Origin: JAJTFA01 sp051715425
GTDB taxonomy: Bacteria; Bacteroidota; Bacteroidia; UKL13-3
NCBI GenBank assembly: GCA_051715425.1
Contig: JBPXJS010000041.1
Coordinates: forward strand, 310,001-374,000
Length of the DNA: 64,000 bases
Reading direction: 5' to 3'
A model generated the notes under the pieces. It did no database searches and was not told where the DNA came from. It was given only the letters and a program-made list of their open reading frames with translations. Position numbers and translations under genes: made by a program. Each line of letters opens with the position of its first letter. Positions within the stretch are counted from its first letter, which is position 1. Of this stretch, positions 9,692-18,695 are shown piece after piece.

Positions 9692-11569
9692 ATGAAGAAG
9701 TACTACTTATTAGGATTAATGGGCGTTTGCACAATGGCCTTTGCGCAGTCCCCAAAAATCAAGCCCGCACCGGGGACAGAATCTACTCCGGCTACGCCAA
9801 CGCGTACCACCGATGTGGTGCCTCCATCACCTGTAAGGGTTAATAACAACCCTTCACCATTTCAGGAAATATACCTTGGTAAAAACTCCAGAAGTCAGCT
9901 TATCGGGCGCAGCATGAACGACCAGCAAACAAATGCTTCTATCTACAACAGGATTCATGTTTTTGGCGATGGGAAAGTATCAACTGTATGGACTACTTCT
10001 GCTGATGGAACTCCATTTGCTCAACGTGGCTCCGGGTATAACCACTTTGATGGAACAAGCTGGGGACCTGTAAATACCAACCGCATCGAATCAGAAAGAG
10101 CCGGTTTCCCAAGCTACTCCTACAGCGCAGCTACAAATGAAGAGATGATTATCTCCCACCGCGTAAAAGCCGGAACAGGTGAAGCAGGAGGAATATTCCT
10201 GAACCGCAAAGCCCTTACAGGAAGTACCTGGACTACCAATCTGGTTCTTGACACCAATCTTACCTTCCCTGGCGTACTATGGCCAAAATCTATCGTAAGC
10301 GGAGATTACCTTCATATTTTTGCTTCTTATACCGACTCTTCGGAGAACCAACCTAACCGCATCGTTATTAAAGGAATAAGAACCCCTCAGGTTTATTCAA
10401 GATACAAAATATCTACCAGTACCTGGCTTGATAAAAACATAATGCTTCCAGGATATGACAGCACCCGCGTTTATGCAGGTGGAGGAGATAATTACAGCAT
10501 TGATGCCAAAGACAGTATTGTTGTTATTCTTTTAGGTGGTTTAACAGATGATCTGGCTTTATGGAGATCAACAGACTATGGCAGCACCTGGACAAAAACT
10601 ATTATTGATTCTTTCCCGGTACCGGCTTACGATTACAAAACATTATTTGACACCACTTACAGCAATGACGGTGCAGTACATGTTGTGCTTGATGCAACTG
10701 CAAAAGCTCATTGTTTCTGGCCTCTTGCCCGTGTGCTTGATGCAAACATTACAGATAACAGTGTAACTTATTTCCCGGGTCAGGTAAATCTGATGTACTG
10801 GCAGGAAGGCTGGCATATTGATTCTGCCACGTCTATTGCAACTTCAGTAGATGTTGATGGTGATGGCGGAACTACTTACGGAACAAACTGGAATGCTACC
10901 GGTGCCAGATACGGTAACCACTCAATTATTACCATGCCTTCTGCAGCTATTGCACCCAACGGAAATATTTATGTAGTTTATTCAGGTCTTACAGAAAAGG
11001 ACGAAAGTGCTGATAACTCAAACTACCGCGATGTGTATGGCATTTTCTCTGAAGATGGTGGCAATAACTGGAGCACTCCTGTTAACCTTACTTCATGGAT
11101 AGGCTTAGGCTCTGAGCAGGTTTTTGGAAGTATAGCAAGAACAGTTACCAGCAAAATCCATATTACTTATATGCAAAAAACAAGTATCGGACGCTGGAGT
11201 TCAACTGATAACCCTAATGCTGTAGGTCCTTATGATATCTATTATATGAACGCAGATACATCTGTATTCAGAACAAAAACGGTTACTGCTTTAAACAAAG
11301 TAGAAAACGATTTATTTACCAGCAACCAGAACTTCCCTAACCCATTCCGTTACAATACTACCCTGCCTGTTGTTCTTCACAACAATACGGCTGTGCAGGT
11401 AAATATCAAAAACATCGTGGGTCAGGAAGTATATAACAAAAACTTTGGCATGTTGAACAAAGGCTTAAACGAGCTTGATATCAACGTACCTTCTCTTCAG
11501 TCAGGCGTTTATTTCTATGAAATTCAGGCCGGTGGTTTTACCTCTTCTGGTAAAATGATTGTAGAATAA
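9692..11569 (+). CDS. Secreted Asp-box beta-propeller-like protein with T9SS type A sorting domain
   Basis: The protein has 625 residues. Residues 1-19 form a signal peptide (cleaved after AFAQ), followed by a Pro/Thr-rich linker to about 45. The central region holds two BNR/Asp-box motifs, STDYGSTW at 293-300 and SEDGGNNW at 453-460, typical of sialidase-like and other propellers. The last ~80 residues have the T9SS type A pattern: QNFPNPFRYNT, then IKNIVGQEVYNK, LNELDINVPSLQSGVYFYE and terminal SGKMIVE. It is expected to be exported by Sec, then carried across the outer membrane by T9SS and anchored or released. I see no sialidase Arg (F/Y-RIP) motif, so no enzyme activity is claimed. Confidence 0.82.
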   Translation: MKKYYLLGLMGVCTMAFAQSPKIKPAPGTESTPATPTRTTDVVPPSPVRVNNNPSPFQEIYLGKNSRSQLIGRSMNDQQTNASIYNRIHVFGDGKVSTVWTTSADGTPFAQRGSGYNHFDGTSWGPVNTNRIESERAGFPSYSYSAATNEEMIISHRVKAGTGEAGGIFLNRKALTGSTWTTNLVLDTNLTFPGVLWPKSIVSGDYLHIFASYTDSSENQPNRIVIKGIRTPQVYSRYKISTSTWLDKNIMLPGYDSTRVYAGGGDNYSIDAKDSIVVILLGGLTDDLALWRSTDYGSTWTKTIIDSFPVPAYDYKTLFDTTYSNDGAVHVVLDATAKAHCFWPLARVLDANITDNSVTYFPGQVNLMYWQEGWHIDSATSIATSVDVDGDGGTTYGTNWNATGARYGNHSIITMPSAAIAPNGNIYVVYSGLTEKDESADNSNYRDVYGIFSEDGGNNWSTPVNLTSWIGLGSEQVFGSIARTVTSKIHITYMQKTSIGRWSSTDNPNAVGPYDIYYMNADTSVFRTKTVTALNKVENDLFTSNQNFPNPFRYNTTLPVVLHNNTAVQVNIKNIVGQEVYNKNFGMLNKGLNELDINVPSLQSGVYFYEIQAGGFTSSGKMIVE

Positions 11570-11590
11570 TTTTATAATATCCTATTTTTG

Positions 11591-11628
11591 AAAGGCACCG
11601 GTTTCTATCTCCGGTGCCTTTCTTTTTT
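11591..11628 (+). terminator. Intrinsic terminator after T9SS cargo gene
   Basis: AAAGGCACCGG (11591-11601) and CCGGTGCCTTT (11611-11621) form a perfect 11-bp stem with a 9-nt loop, followed by a CTTTTTT tract. The stem includes the position of an in-frame ATG (11614) for the next gene, arguing that translation of that gene starts downstream. Confidence 0.92.
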
Positions 11629-11634
11629 ATACAC

Positions 11635-12621
11635 TTGGAGAAATCAGCATACATACAAATAAGAGCCATGCGCAATGTGCTTTTTGCAGGCATAGCTATT
11701 ATGCTGCTCAAGTTTGTTGCTTTTTTTATCACCCATTCAAATGCCATTTTAAGTGATGCATTGGAATCCATTATTAACGTAGTGGCAGGTGCCTTTGCTT
11801 ATTATAGCCTGCGTTTGGCAGCCAAACCCAAAGACCTTGATCATCCTTATGGCCATGGTAAAATTGAATTTATATCTGCCGGATTTGAAGGCGGATTGAT
11901 TTTACTCGCAGGTCTGGTAATTATTGGCAAATCAGTGATGAACCTCCTGCACCCTGTGGCTATTGAGCAAATGGATAAAGGTGCCATCATTACGGCTTTT
12001 GCAGGGGTGGCTAATTATATATTGGGAAGTTATCTGATAAAAAAAGGACAACTGTATAAATCTATTACGCTGGTGGCTGATGGCAAACACCTCCGAACGG
12101 ATACCTGGAGCAGCCTCGGATTAGTGGCTGGAGTAGTGATTATTTACTTAACAGGTTTAAACTGGCTTGATAATATATTTGCTATCCTCTTTGGGCTGAT
12201 CATTATTTATACCGGATACCACCTGGTGCGCAAATCACTTGCCGGCCTGATGGATGAAGCAGATGAAGCCGTTTTAATTGATGTGGTTAACGTGCTCAAT
12301 GAAAGCAGAAATGAGAAATGGATTGATATTCATAACCTGCGCATCCAGCAATATGGTTCCAGTTTTCATATCGATTGCCATATTACCCTTCCATGGTACG
12401 ATAACCTGCAAACCTCTCATGAAGAACTGAAAAAAATTGAAGACCTGATTCTGGCTAAATTTCATCACCGGGTAGAACTATTTATACATCCTGATCCCTG
12501 TTTACCCTTTTCCTGCAGTGTTTGCAGCTTAAAGGATTGTGCGGTCCGTCAAAAACCTTTTGAGCGGAAGCTGGACTGGACCCTGGAGAATATATTAAAA
12601 AATGAGAAACACCAGCTTTAG
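11635..12621 (+). CDS. Cation diffusion facilitator (CDF) metal exporter
   Basis: The frame is open from ATG 11614, but that codon lies inside the upstream terminator. TTG 11635 is preferred because it retains the amphipathic lead-in typical of the family; ATG 11668 is the shortest option. About six TM segments are visible. Metal-site motifs are SDALES in TM2, DHPYGHGKIEF after TM2, and HLRTD in TM5. The cytoplasmic C-terminal dimerisation domain contains IHNLRIQQYGSSFHIDCHITL. A Cys-rich tail (CLPFSCSVCSLKDC) could bind metal. The family exports Zn, Co, Fe or Mn by proton antiport; the metal is not predictable here. Confidence 0.85.
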   Translation: MEKSAYIQIRAMRNVLFAGIAIMLLKFVAFFITHSNAILSDALESIINVVAGAFAYYSLRLAAKPKDLDHPYGHGKIEFISAGFEGGLILLAGLVIIGKSVMNLLHPVAIEQMDKGAIITAFAGVANYILGSYLIKKGQLYKSITLVADGKHLRTDTWSSLGLVAGVVIIYLTGLNWLDNIFAILFGLIIIYTGYHLVRKSLAGLMDEADEAVLIDVVNVLNESRNEKWIDIHNLRIQQYGSSFHIDCHITLPWYDNLQTSHEELKKIEDLILAKFHHRVELFIHPDPCLPFSCSVCSLKDCAVRQKPFERKLDWTLENILKNEKHQL

Positions 12622-12653
12622 ACAAATGCATATTGATACGCAATTGTCTTTTA
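12617..12653. terminator. Weak hairpin between convergent genes
   Basis: AGACAA (12620-12625) pairs with TTGTCT (12644-12649), extended by an inner TGC/GCA. It has an AAA/TTT-flanked context on both sides and lies exactly between the stop codons of the convergent CDF and GlcD-like genes. The U-tract is short, so efficiency is uncertain. Confidence 0.4.
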
Positions 12654-14048
12654 AAAAATCTTCCCCGGATTCATAATCCCGTTAGGGTCGAATGCCAGCT
12701 TTATCCTTCGCATCAGTTCCAGTTGAAGTTCCGGCATCACTACCCCCATATATTGCTTTTGTACCAACCCGATACCATGCTCTCCGCTGATGGTTCCTTT
12801 GAGTTTTTTACACAGCTCAAATATTTCAATAATGGCCTGATGAATATCGTTGTTCCAGAACTCATCACTCAGGTTATCTTTCAGGATATTTACGTGCAGG
12901 TTACCATCGCCTGCATGGCCATAACAAACGGTTCTGAAACCATAACGTTTCCCAATTTCCTTTACTCCCCGGAATAATTCAGGCAACTCAGCCCTTGGCA
13001 CTACGGTATCTTCTTCTTTGTAGGTGTTATTGTATTTTGTTGCTTCACCAATACTTCTCCTTAACTTCCAGAAATATTCCTTTTCATCTGCAGTTTGAGC
13101 AAACAATACTTCTCCGCTTTCGTATCTATACAATACTTCGCTGATTACTTCACACTCCTTCATCATCTGGTCGGGATCATTTCCATCCACCTCAATCAGG
13201 AGGTATGCTTCCACACCGGTTTCAATGTTAAAACTCATATCCAGCATGGTAGCAGATAACCTGAATCCGTCAGGCTCTACAAACTCGCAGGCACTTGGAT
13301 TGCAACCTGCAAGAAAAATGCCGTTTACCGCAGCACAAGCCTTTTCCGGTGAGGAGAAAGGAGCAAGCATCAGTAAAGTTTGTTGCGGATGTGGGATCAG
13401 TTTTAATACCATTTTTGTGACTATTCCCAGGGTACCTTCACTGCCTATCATTAAATGGGTAAGATTATACCCAGTGGAATATTTAAGGGTATTGGCACCT
13501 GTCCAGATCACATCACCGGTGGGCAACACCACTTCCAGGTTAAGCACATAATCTCTGGTAGTGCCATATTTGAGGGCGCGGGGGCCTCCGCTAGCATGGG
13601 CAATATTACCGCCCAGAAAACAACTTCCCTTACTGGCCGGATCCGGTGGATAAAACAACCCCTTTTCCCTTACAGCATGCTGGAGTAACTCATTTACTAC
13701 ACCGGGCTCTACAGTAACCTGAAAATTGCGTTCATCAATTTCAATAATCCGGTTGAAACGCTCCATAGACAATACTACCCCTCCGAAAACCGGCAATGCC
13801 CCACCACTGAGACCTGTACCAGCGCCCCGTGGAGTAACCGGTATGTGATATATGTTACATAGTTTTACAATTTCAGCCACCTCCTCTGCAGTTGATGGCC
13901 TTAGTACAACTTCCGGGAAGTACCGGAGATCTTCGGTATGATCCTGAGCGTATGGTTCTGATTCTTCTTTACCAATTATGACAAACGGTTCTCTTACTAT
14001 TTCCGTAAATCGTTTTATTTGCTCCGCTGTTACTTTGCTATATTGCAT
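12651..14048 (-). CDS. FAD-linked oxidase, GlcD / D-lactate dehydrogenase family
   Basis: Starting at ATG 14048 (MQYSKVTAEQ) the protein has 465 residues. The frame stays open 11 codons further upstream, but those codons are read through the left inverted repeat at 14060-14085, so the shorter start is preferred. The FAD_binding_4 domain (VIU/PCMH fold) shows TPRGAGTGLSGGALP, then DPASKGSCFLGGNIAHASGG. The C-terminal FAD-oxidase domain has GHAGDGNLHVNIL and SGEHGIGLVQKQYM, ending DPNGIMNPGKIF. The family oxidises 2-hydroxyacids such as glycolate or D-lactate and passes electrons to quinone or an acceptor. The substrate is unknown. Confidence 0.88.
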   Translation of the reverse strand: MQYSKVTAEQIKRFTEIVREPFVIIGKEESEPYAQDHTEDLRYFPEVVLRPSTAEEVAEIVKLCNIYHIPVTPRGAGTGLSGGALPVFGGVVLSMERFNRIIEIDERNFQVTVEPGVVNELLQHAVREKGLFYPPDPASKGSCFLGGNIAHASGGPRALKYGTTRDYVLNLEVVLPTGDVIWTGANTLKYSTGYNLTHLMIGSEGTLGIVTKMVLKLIPHPQQTLLMLAPFSSPEKACAAVNGIFLAGCNPSACEFVEPDGFRLSATMLDMSFNIETGVEAYLLIEVDGNDPDQMMKECEVISEVLYRYESGEVLFAQTADEKEYFWKLRRSIGEATKYNNTYKEEDTVVPRAELPELFRGVKEIGKRYGFRTVCYGHAGDGNLHVNILKDNLSDEFWNNDIHQAIIEIFELCKKLKGTISGEHGIGLVQKQYMGVVMPELQLELMRRIKLAFDPNGIMNPGKIF

Positions 14049-14059
14049 TTTCAAATATA

Positions 14060-14085
14060 AACGCAGAGGCGCAGAGAACACAGAG
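14060..14085 (+). repeat. Left 26-bp inverted repeat of GxxExxY cassette
   Basis: The core CGCAGAGGCGCAGAG is followed by a CACAGAG-type end. It matches the reverse complement of 14509-14534 at 24 of 26 positions (mismatches at repeat positions 18 and 21). The two copies bracket the GxxExxY gene with their AACG ends outward. Confidence 0.85.
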
Positions 14086-14104
14086 ATTTATTCACACATA
14101 ACCC

Positions 14105-14491
14105 ATGACAACTGAGCAATACAATCAACTTAGCGAGCGCATTATAGCCTGCTGTATTGCTGTGCATAAGGAATTGGGTCCGGGTTTGCTTGAGAGCGTT
14201 TATGAAGCTGCTTTAGCTTTAGAATTTAAACATGCAGGAATAAAATTTAGTCGTCAGGTACATTTACCTGTTTTCTATAAAGGAGTTGACATCGATCAAC
14301 ATTTTAGAATGGATATGCTTGTAGAAGATGCCATTATACTTGAACTAAAAGCAATTGAATTTGTACTCCCGGTGCATGAAGTAATACTTGTAACCTATTT
14401 AAAACTCGCCAATAAAAAACTTGGCTTACTCATTAATTTCCATGAAGATAAATTAACAAAAGGTATCAAACGAAAAGTAAATAACTTATGA
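14105..14491 (+). CDS. GxxExxY family protein (PD-(D/E)XK nuclease-like)
   Basis: The 128-residue protein has a typical family length. GPGLLESVYE carries the name-giving G27, E30, Y33. RMDMLVEDAIILELKA gives D70 and E80-x-K82, the D...ExK pattern of PD-(D/E)XK nuclease folds. The family end signature TYLKLANKKLGLLINF is also present. Biological function of the family is not established. The gene overlaps the following peptidase by 4 nt and is bracketed by inverted repeats at 14060-14085 and 14509-14534, so it probably moves as, or derives from, a small cassette. The overlap with its neighbour would then be a by-product of insertion. Confidence 0.9.
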   Translation: MTTEQYNQLSERIIACCIAVHKELGPGLLESVYEAALALEFKHAGIKFSRQVHLPVFYKGVDIDQHFRMDMLVEDAIILELKAIEFVLPVHEVILVTYLKLANKKLGLLINFHEDKLTKGIKRKVNNL

Positions 14492-16635
14492 ATAAACGAT
14501 TAATAATACTCTGCGTGCTCTGCGCCTCTGCGTTGTTTAAGCTGAATGCACAAGAAATTACCCTCGAAGATATTTGGGTGAAAGGCACCTTTTCTGCCAA
14601 AGGCGTGCCCGGGTTTAATTCGATGAAAGATGGCAAATATTATTGCGCTCAGGATGAGCAGGAAAATACTATCCGGTATAGTTTTGCTACCGGAAAGATT
14701 GTTGATACCCTGGTAAAAAAAACAGATCTGAATTTAAGCGGATTCAGTTATAGCTGGAGCAGTGATGAGACCAAGCTATTATTACAAACCAATTTCAAGC
14801 AAATCTATCGTCATTCCTTTTCGGCAAACATTTATGTATACGATCTCAAAAGCAAAAGCATCAATCAGCCTATTAAAGAGCCGGTGATGCTGGCTGAGTT
14901 TTCCCCTGATGGAAAAAAACTGGCTTATGTAAGGAATAATAACCTCTATTGTTATGACCTGGCCGTTGCAAAAGAAACACAGGTTACAACAGACGGTAAA
15001 ACCAATCAGATTATAAACGGTGCAACAGATTGGGTATACGAAGAAGAATTTGCCCTTTCTAAAGGATTTTACTGGAACAATGATGGTTCACAGCTTGCGT
15101 TTTATCGGTTTGATGAAAGCGGAGTAAAGGAGTTTGGAATGCCAACCTATGGTAAACTATATCCTGAAGAGTACAAGTTTAAATACCCGAAAGCCGGTGA
15201 GGATAATTCGTTCATTCAGGTGTATACTTATCATCTTGCCACTAACAAAAAACAGTTAATTGATATTGGAACTGAAAAGGATATTTATATCCCACGAATT
15301 GGTTGGACAAAAGATAATAACCGCCTTTGCATTCAACGCTTAAACCGCCTGCAAAATAAACTGGAGTTGCTGATGTATAATACGCAAACAGGTACCTCCT
15401 CCGTGTTTTATACAGAAGAGAACAAAGCTTATATTGATATCCCTGAAATTACCTTTTTAAATGACGGGCAATCATTTATAATCAACAGCGAAAAAAGCGG
15501 ATGGAATCATCTTTATCAATATGATATGAGTGGCAAACTTATTCGTCAGATTACGCAAGGGAACTGGGATATAGATCAGTTTTACGGGGTGGATGAGAAA
15601 AAGAAAACGATTTATGTTTCTACCTCTGAAGTAAGTTCAACGGAACGATATGTTTATGCCATTTCAATAGACGGAAAGAGCAAAAAACAACTTACACAGC
15701 GCAAAGGATGGAATACCGCCACTTTTAATTCTGATTATACGTTTTTCCTGTTGAGTTCATCAACCATTAACACACCTTCTTATTATGCACTATGTGATGG
15801 AAAAGGAAAAGAACTGAGGGTATTGGAAGATAATAAAGCGCTTACTGAAAGATTATCTAAATATACCATAACAAACGCTGAGATAACTTCCTATAAAAAT
15901 GCTTATGGAGAAGAGTTAAATGCATTTGTAATTAAACCATTAAACTTTAACCCATCACGAAAATATCCGGTATTGATGTATGTATACGGAGGCCCCGGAC
16001 ATCAGCTTGCGGTAAACCGCTGGATGGGCGCCAACTATTTTTGGTACCAGTTGCTGGCCGCTAAAGGATATATGATTGTATGTGTTGACGGAAGAGGAAC
16101 CGGATTTAAGGGAGAGGCGTTTAAAAAATCCACCTACCTTCAGTTGGGCAAGTTTGAAATAGAAGACCAGATTTACGTAGCAAAGGAATTGGGCAAACTG
16201 CCGTATATAGATGCAACACGAATTGGCATATGGGGCTGGAGTTTTGGGGGGTATATGTCGAGCCTGGGAATAAGCAAGGGGGCTGATGTGTTTAAAACGG
16301 CTATTGCTGTTGCACCTGTTACCAACTGGAGATACTATGACAATATTTATACCGAGCGTTTTATGCGAACCCCGCAGGAAAATGGAAAAAGTTATGATGA
16401 CAATTCACCCATTAATCATGTAGAGAAGATAAAAGGCAATTACCTCATCATCCATGGTACTGCCGATGATAACGTCCATTTTCAGAATGCCGTGGAAATG
16501 GTAAATGCCATGATTAACAAAGGAATTAAGTTCGACAGTGAGTATTATCCGAACAAAAACCACGGGATTGGTGGGGGCAAAACACGCCTGCACTTGTATG
16601 AGCGGATGACGAGATTTATATTGGAAAAACTATAA
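14488..16635 (+). CDS. Dipeptidyl peptidase IV, S9 family
   Basis: The protein has 715 residues. Residues 1-22 form a signal peptide (cleaved after KLNAQ), partly encoded by the right inverted repeat. The DPPIV N-terminal propeller (about 90-440) contains DWVYEEEFA at 181-189, whose Glu pair binds the substrate N-terminus. The C-terminal alpha/beta hydrolase has GWSFGG with nucleophile Ser585, Asp660/661 in HGTADDNVHF and His692 in KNHGI. The family removes Xaa-Pro or Xaa-Ala dipeptides in the periplasm. Downstream POT transporters could import the products. Confidence 0.93.
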   Translation: MNKRLIILCVLCASALFKLNAQEITLEDIWVKGTFSAKGVPGFNSMKDGKYYCAQDEQENTIRYSFATGKIVDTLVKKTDLNLSGFSYSWSSDETKLLLQTNFKQIYRHSFSANIYVYDLKSKSINQPIKEPVMLAEFSPDGKKLAYVRNNNLYCYDLAVAKETQVTTDGKTNQIINGATDWVYEEEFALSKGFYWNNDGSQLAFYRFDESGVKEFGMPTYGKLYPEEYKFKYPKAGEDNSFIQVYTYHLATNKKQLIDIGTEKDIYIPRIGWTKDNNRLCIQRLNRLQNKLELLMYNTQTGTSSVFYTEENKAYIDIPEITFLNDGQSFIINSEKSGWNHLYQYDMSGKLIRQITQGNWDIDQFYGVDEKKKTIYVSTSEVSSTERYVYAISIDGKSKKQLTQRKGWNTATFNSDYTFFLLSSSTINTPSYYALCDGKGKELRVLEDNKALTERLSKYTITNAEITSYKNAYGEELNAFVIKPLNFNPSRKYPVLMYVYGGPGHQLAVNRWMGANYFWYQLLAAKGYMIVCVDGRGTGFKGEAFKKSTYLQLGKFEIEDQIYVAKELGKLPYIDATRIGIWGWSFGGYMSSLGISKGADVFKTAIAVAPVTNWRYYDNIYTERFMRTPQENGKSYDDNSPINHVEKIKGNYLIIHGTADDNVHFQNAVEMVNAMINKGIKFDSEYYPNKNHGIGGGKTRLHLYERMTRFILEKL
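14509..14534 (-). repeat. Right 26-bp inverted repeat of GxxExxY cassette, inside the peptidase signal sequence
   Basis: The plus strand reads CTCTGCG...CTCTGCGCCTCTGCGTT; its reverse complement matches 14060-14085 at 24 of 26 positions, the first 17 identical. It is translated as part of the hydrophobic core (CVLCASAL) of the dipeptidyl peptidase signal peptide. Confidence 0.85.
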
Positions 16636-16742
16636 TGAAAGAAAAACTCAGGCCTTTCGTTGACTTTATGGTAACCATAATCACCATATTCGCTTCCATG
16701 GTGGCATTATATTTCCTGATGTTGTGGCTTAGCAACGGATAA
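16635..16742 (+). CDS. Small single-pass membrane protein, 35 residues
   Basis: The ATG shares one base with the peptidase stop codon (TAATG), an arrangement that favours translational coupling. The product begins MKEKLRPF, has one long hydrophobic stretch (about residues 11-32, containing TIITIFASMVALYFLM) and ends LSNG. Two basic residues and one Arg before the TM suggest an N-in orientation. No family is recognised. Its place between a periplasmic peptidase and peptide transporters suggests an accessory role, but it could be spurious. Confidence 0.5.
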   Translation: MKEKLRPFVDFMVTIITIFASMVALYFLMLWLSNG

Positions 16743-16796
16743 AGGTTTGTATAGTTGCCCACTAATTATATATTGCACTTATAAATAAACATACAC

Positions 16797-18677
16797 ATGA
16801 GTTCAAAAGGACATCCTAAAGGTTTATACCTGCTTTACTTCACGGAAATGTGGGAGCGGTTCAGCTATTACGGCATGCGCGCCATATTTACCCTATACAT
16901 GGTAAACGCCTTGTTATTTGATAAAGCCAAAGCATCTACCATATATGGTAGTTATACCGGGCTTGTTTATCTAACCCCGCTCTTAGGAGGTTATATAGCC
17001 GACCAATATTGGGGAAACAGACGTTCTATCATTTTTGGTGGTGTGTTGATGGCCATTGGCCAGTTTTTTATGTTCCTGAGTGGCTCTTTTTATGCTGATG
17101 GTGCTTTTGCCAATACCCTAATGTTTACCGGATTGGGATTCCTCATATTTGGTAATGGTTTTTTTAAGCCAAATATTTCAACCATGGTTGGAAGCCTTTA
17201 TGAAAAAGGTGATACCCGTGTTGATTCAGCTTTTACCATTTTTTACCAGGGGATTAATCTGGGTGCCTTACTTGCCCCTGCTATCTGTGGTTCATTGGGA
17301 GAGCAATATGATGCTACCGGAGCTATTATTCCTACATCGTTTAAATATGGCTTTTTGGCTGCGTGTATTGGTATGATCTTAAGTTTGATTGCATTTGTTT
17401 GGTTAAAGAATAAATATATTATTACCCCTTCAGGAGAAGCAGTTGGTTTGCCTCCTAAACAATCAGCAGCACGCAAAGAAGAGGGAAATACCGAATCAAA
17501 AATAAACCCTGTAAAAGTGGGGATTGCAGCAGCAGGCCTGCTTGGATTGTTTTTCCTTTTTAATAAAACACTGGATTTTGACTTTATTGGTTCTTTAATC
17601 TTCTCAAGTTGCATTGTTCTGCCTGCACTGATTATTTCAGACTCTGCACTTACCAGAATTGAAAAAGACCGGATACTGGTTATTTACATCATTGCTTTCT
17701 TTGTTATATTTTTCTGGAGTGCTTTTGAACAGGCGGGGGCTTCCCTTACCTTCTTTGCACAGGAACAAACAGATCGTATGATTTTTGGCTGGAATATGCC
17801 GGCTAGTATGTTCCAGATTTTTAACGCCTTATTTATTGTTATTTTAGCACCGGTGGCCGTGTCTATTTGGACCTGGCTGAATGCACGCGGAAAAGAACCC
17901 GTATCTCCGGTGAAACAATCTATGGGGCTTGGTTTTCTTGCCTTAGGTTATTTGTTTATTGCATGGGGTGTTAGCGGAGTAAACCCATGGGACAAAGTGA
18001 GCATGATGTGGCTGGTAGGCTTGTACCTGATACATACAGTTGGGGAACTTTGCCTTTCACCAATTGGTCTTTCAATGGTGGTAAAACTGGCTCCCGCGCG
18101 TTTGGCATCCTTGTTAATGGGCGTTTGGTTTATGAGTACAGCAACCGCCAATAAATTTGCCGGTGATTTAAGTGCCCTATACCCTGAAGAAGTAAAGATT
18201 GAAACTGTGGCAGAGGCAGATCCCACCATTATTCAAACGATCGCTTCCATTCCACTTGACACTGCTTTCAAAACATTAACAGCCAAGGATTTTATTAAAG
18301 TATCAACGGCAACAGTATCTATGGATAAGGATAAAGTGACATCCGTGGTGCTTGATTCGGGCTCAAAGGATGTTTCTGTTTACCATATTAAGCTTATCAG
18401 AACCATTAACTCTAAGTTTGAGAAAGCGGTTTTAAGCAATGATGGCAAGTTTTTGCTGGGTTATAAAAAAGATGTAAGAAAGACCAAAGAAGGTGAAAGT
18501 ATTACAGAAAAGATTGAAGTATGGAACCTGCAACCAACAAAACCTTCGTTTCTGGGACGACAAATCAATACCCTATACGATTTCTTTATGATATTTGTTT
18601 ATATGGCCGGTGCAGCTGCACTAATCTTGTTTGCTATAAACAAATGGCTGCTCAATAAAATGCATGGAGTAAAATAA
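16797..18677 (+). CDS. POT/PTR family peptide transporter (1)
   Basis: The protein has 626 residues with about 12-14 TM segments. The family signature FTEMWERFSYYGMR on TM1 includes the ExxERFxYY motif for proton coupling and peptide binding. NGFFKPNISTMVGSLY and FYQGINLGALLAP are the PTR2 signatures, and GELCLSPIGLSMV lies in the second half. An unusual soluble insert of about 120 residues (about 460-585) precedes the last TM, rich in Lys/Asp and strand-forming. The family imports di- and tripeptides by proton symport. It is paralogous to the next gene. Confidence 0.92.
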   Translation: MSSKGHPKGLYLLYFTEMWERFSYYGMRAIFTLYMVNALLFDKAKASTIYGSYTGLVYLTPLLGGYIADQYWGNRRSIIFGGVLMAIGQFFMFLSGSFYADGAFANTLMFTGLGFLIFGNGFFKPNISTMVGSLYEKGDTRVDSAFTIFYQGINLGALLAPAICGSLGEQYDATGAIIPTSFKYGFLAACIGMILSLIAFVWLKNKYIITPSGEAVGLPPKQSAARKEEGNTESKINPVKVGIAAAGLLGLFFLFNKTLDFDFIGSLIFSSCIVLPALIISDSALTRIEKDRILVIYIIAFFVIFFWSAFEQAGASLTFFAQEQTDRMIFGWNMPASMFQIFNALFIVILAPVAVSIWTWLNARGKEPVSPVKQSMGLGFLALGYLFIAWGVSGVNPWDKVSMMWLVGLYLIHTVGELCLSPIGLSMVVKLAPARLASLLMGVWFMSTATANKFAGDLSALYPEEVKIETVAEADPTIIQTIASIPLDTAFKTLTAKDFIKVSTATVSMDKDKVTSVVLDSGSKDVSVYHIKLIRTINSKFEKAVLSNDGKFLLGYKKDVRKTKEGESITEKIEVWNLQPTKPSFLGRQINTLYDFFMIFVYMAGAAALILFAINKWLLNKMHGVK

Positions 18678-18695
18678 CCGAAATAATTTTTTACT

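Noticed and set aside
9692..11569. Active sialidase
   Set aside because: Asp-boxes alone are not specific to sialidases, and the catalytic Arg (RIP) motif was not found.
11614..11634. CDF transporter start at ATG 11614
   Set aside because: This ATG is inside the hairpin of the upstream terminator.
14049..14081. Flavoprotein start at the upstream ATG 14081
   Set aside because: The extra 11 codons are encoded by the inverted repeat, and the family N-terminus fits MQYSKVT at 14048.
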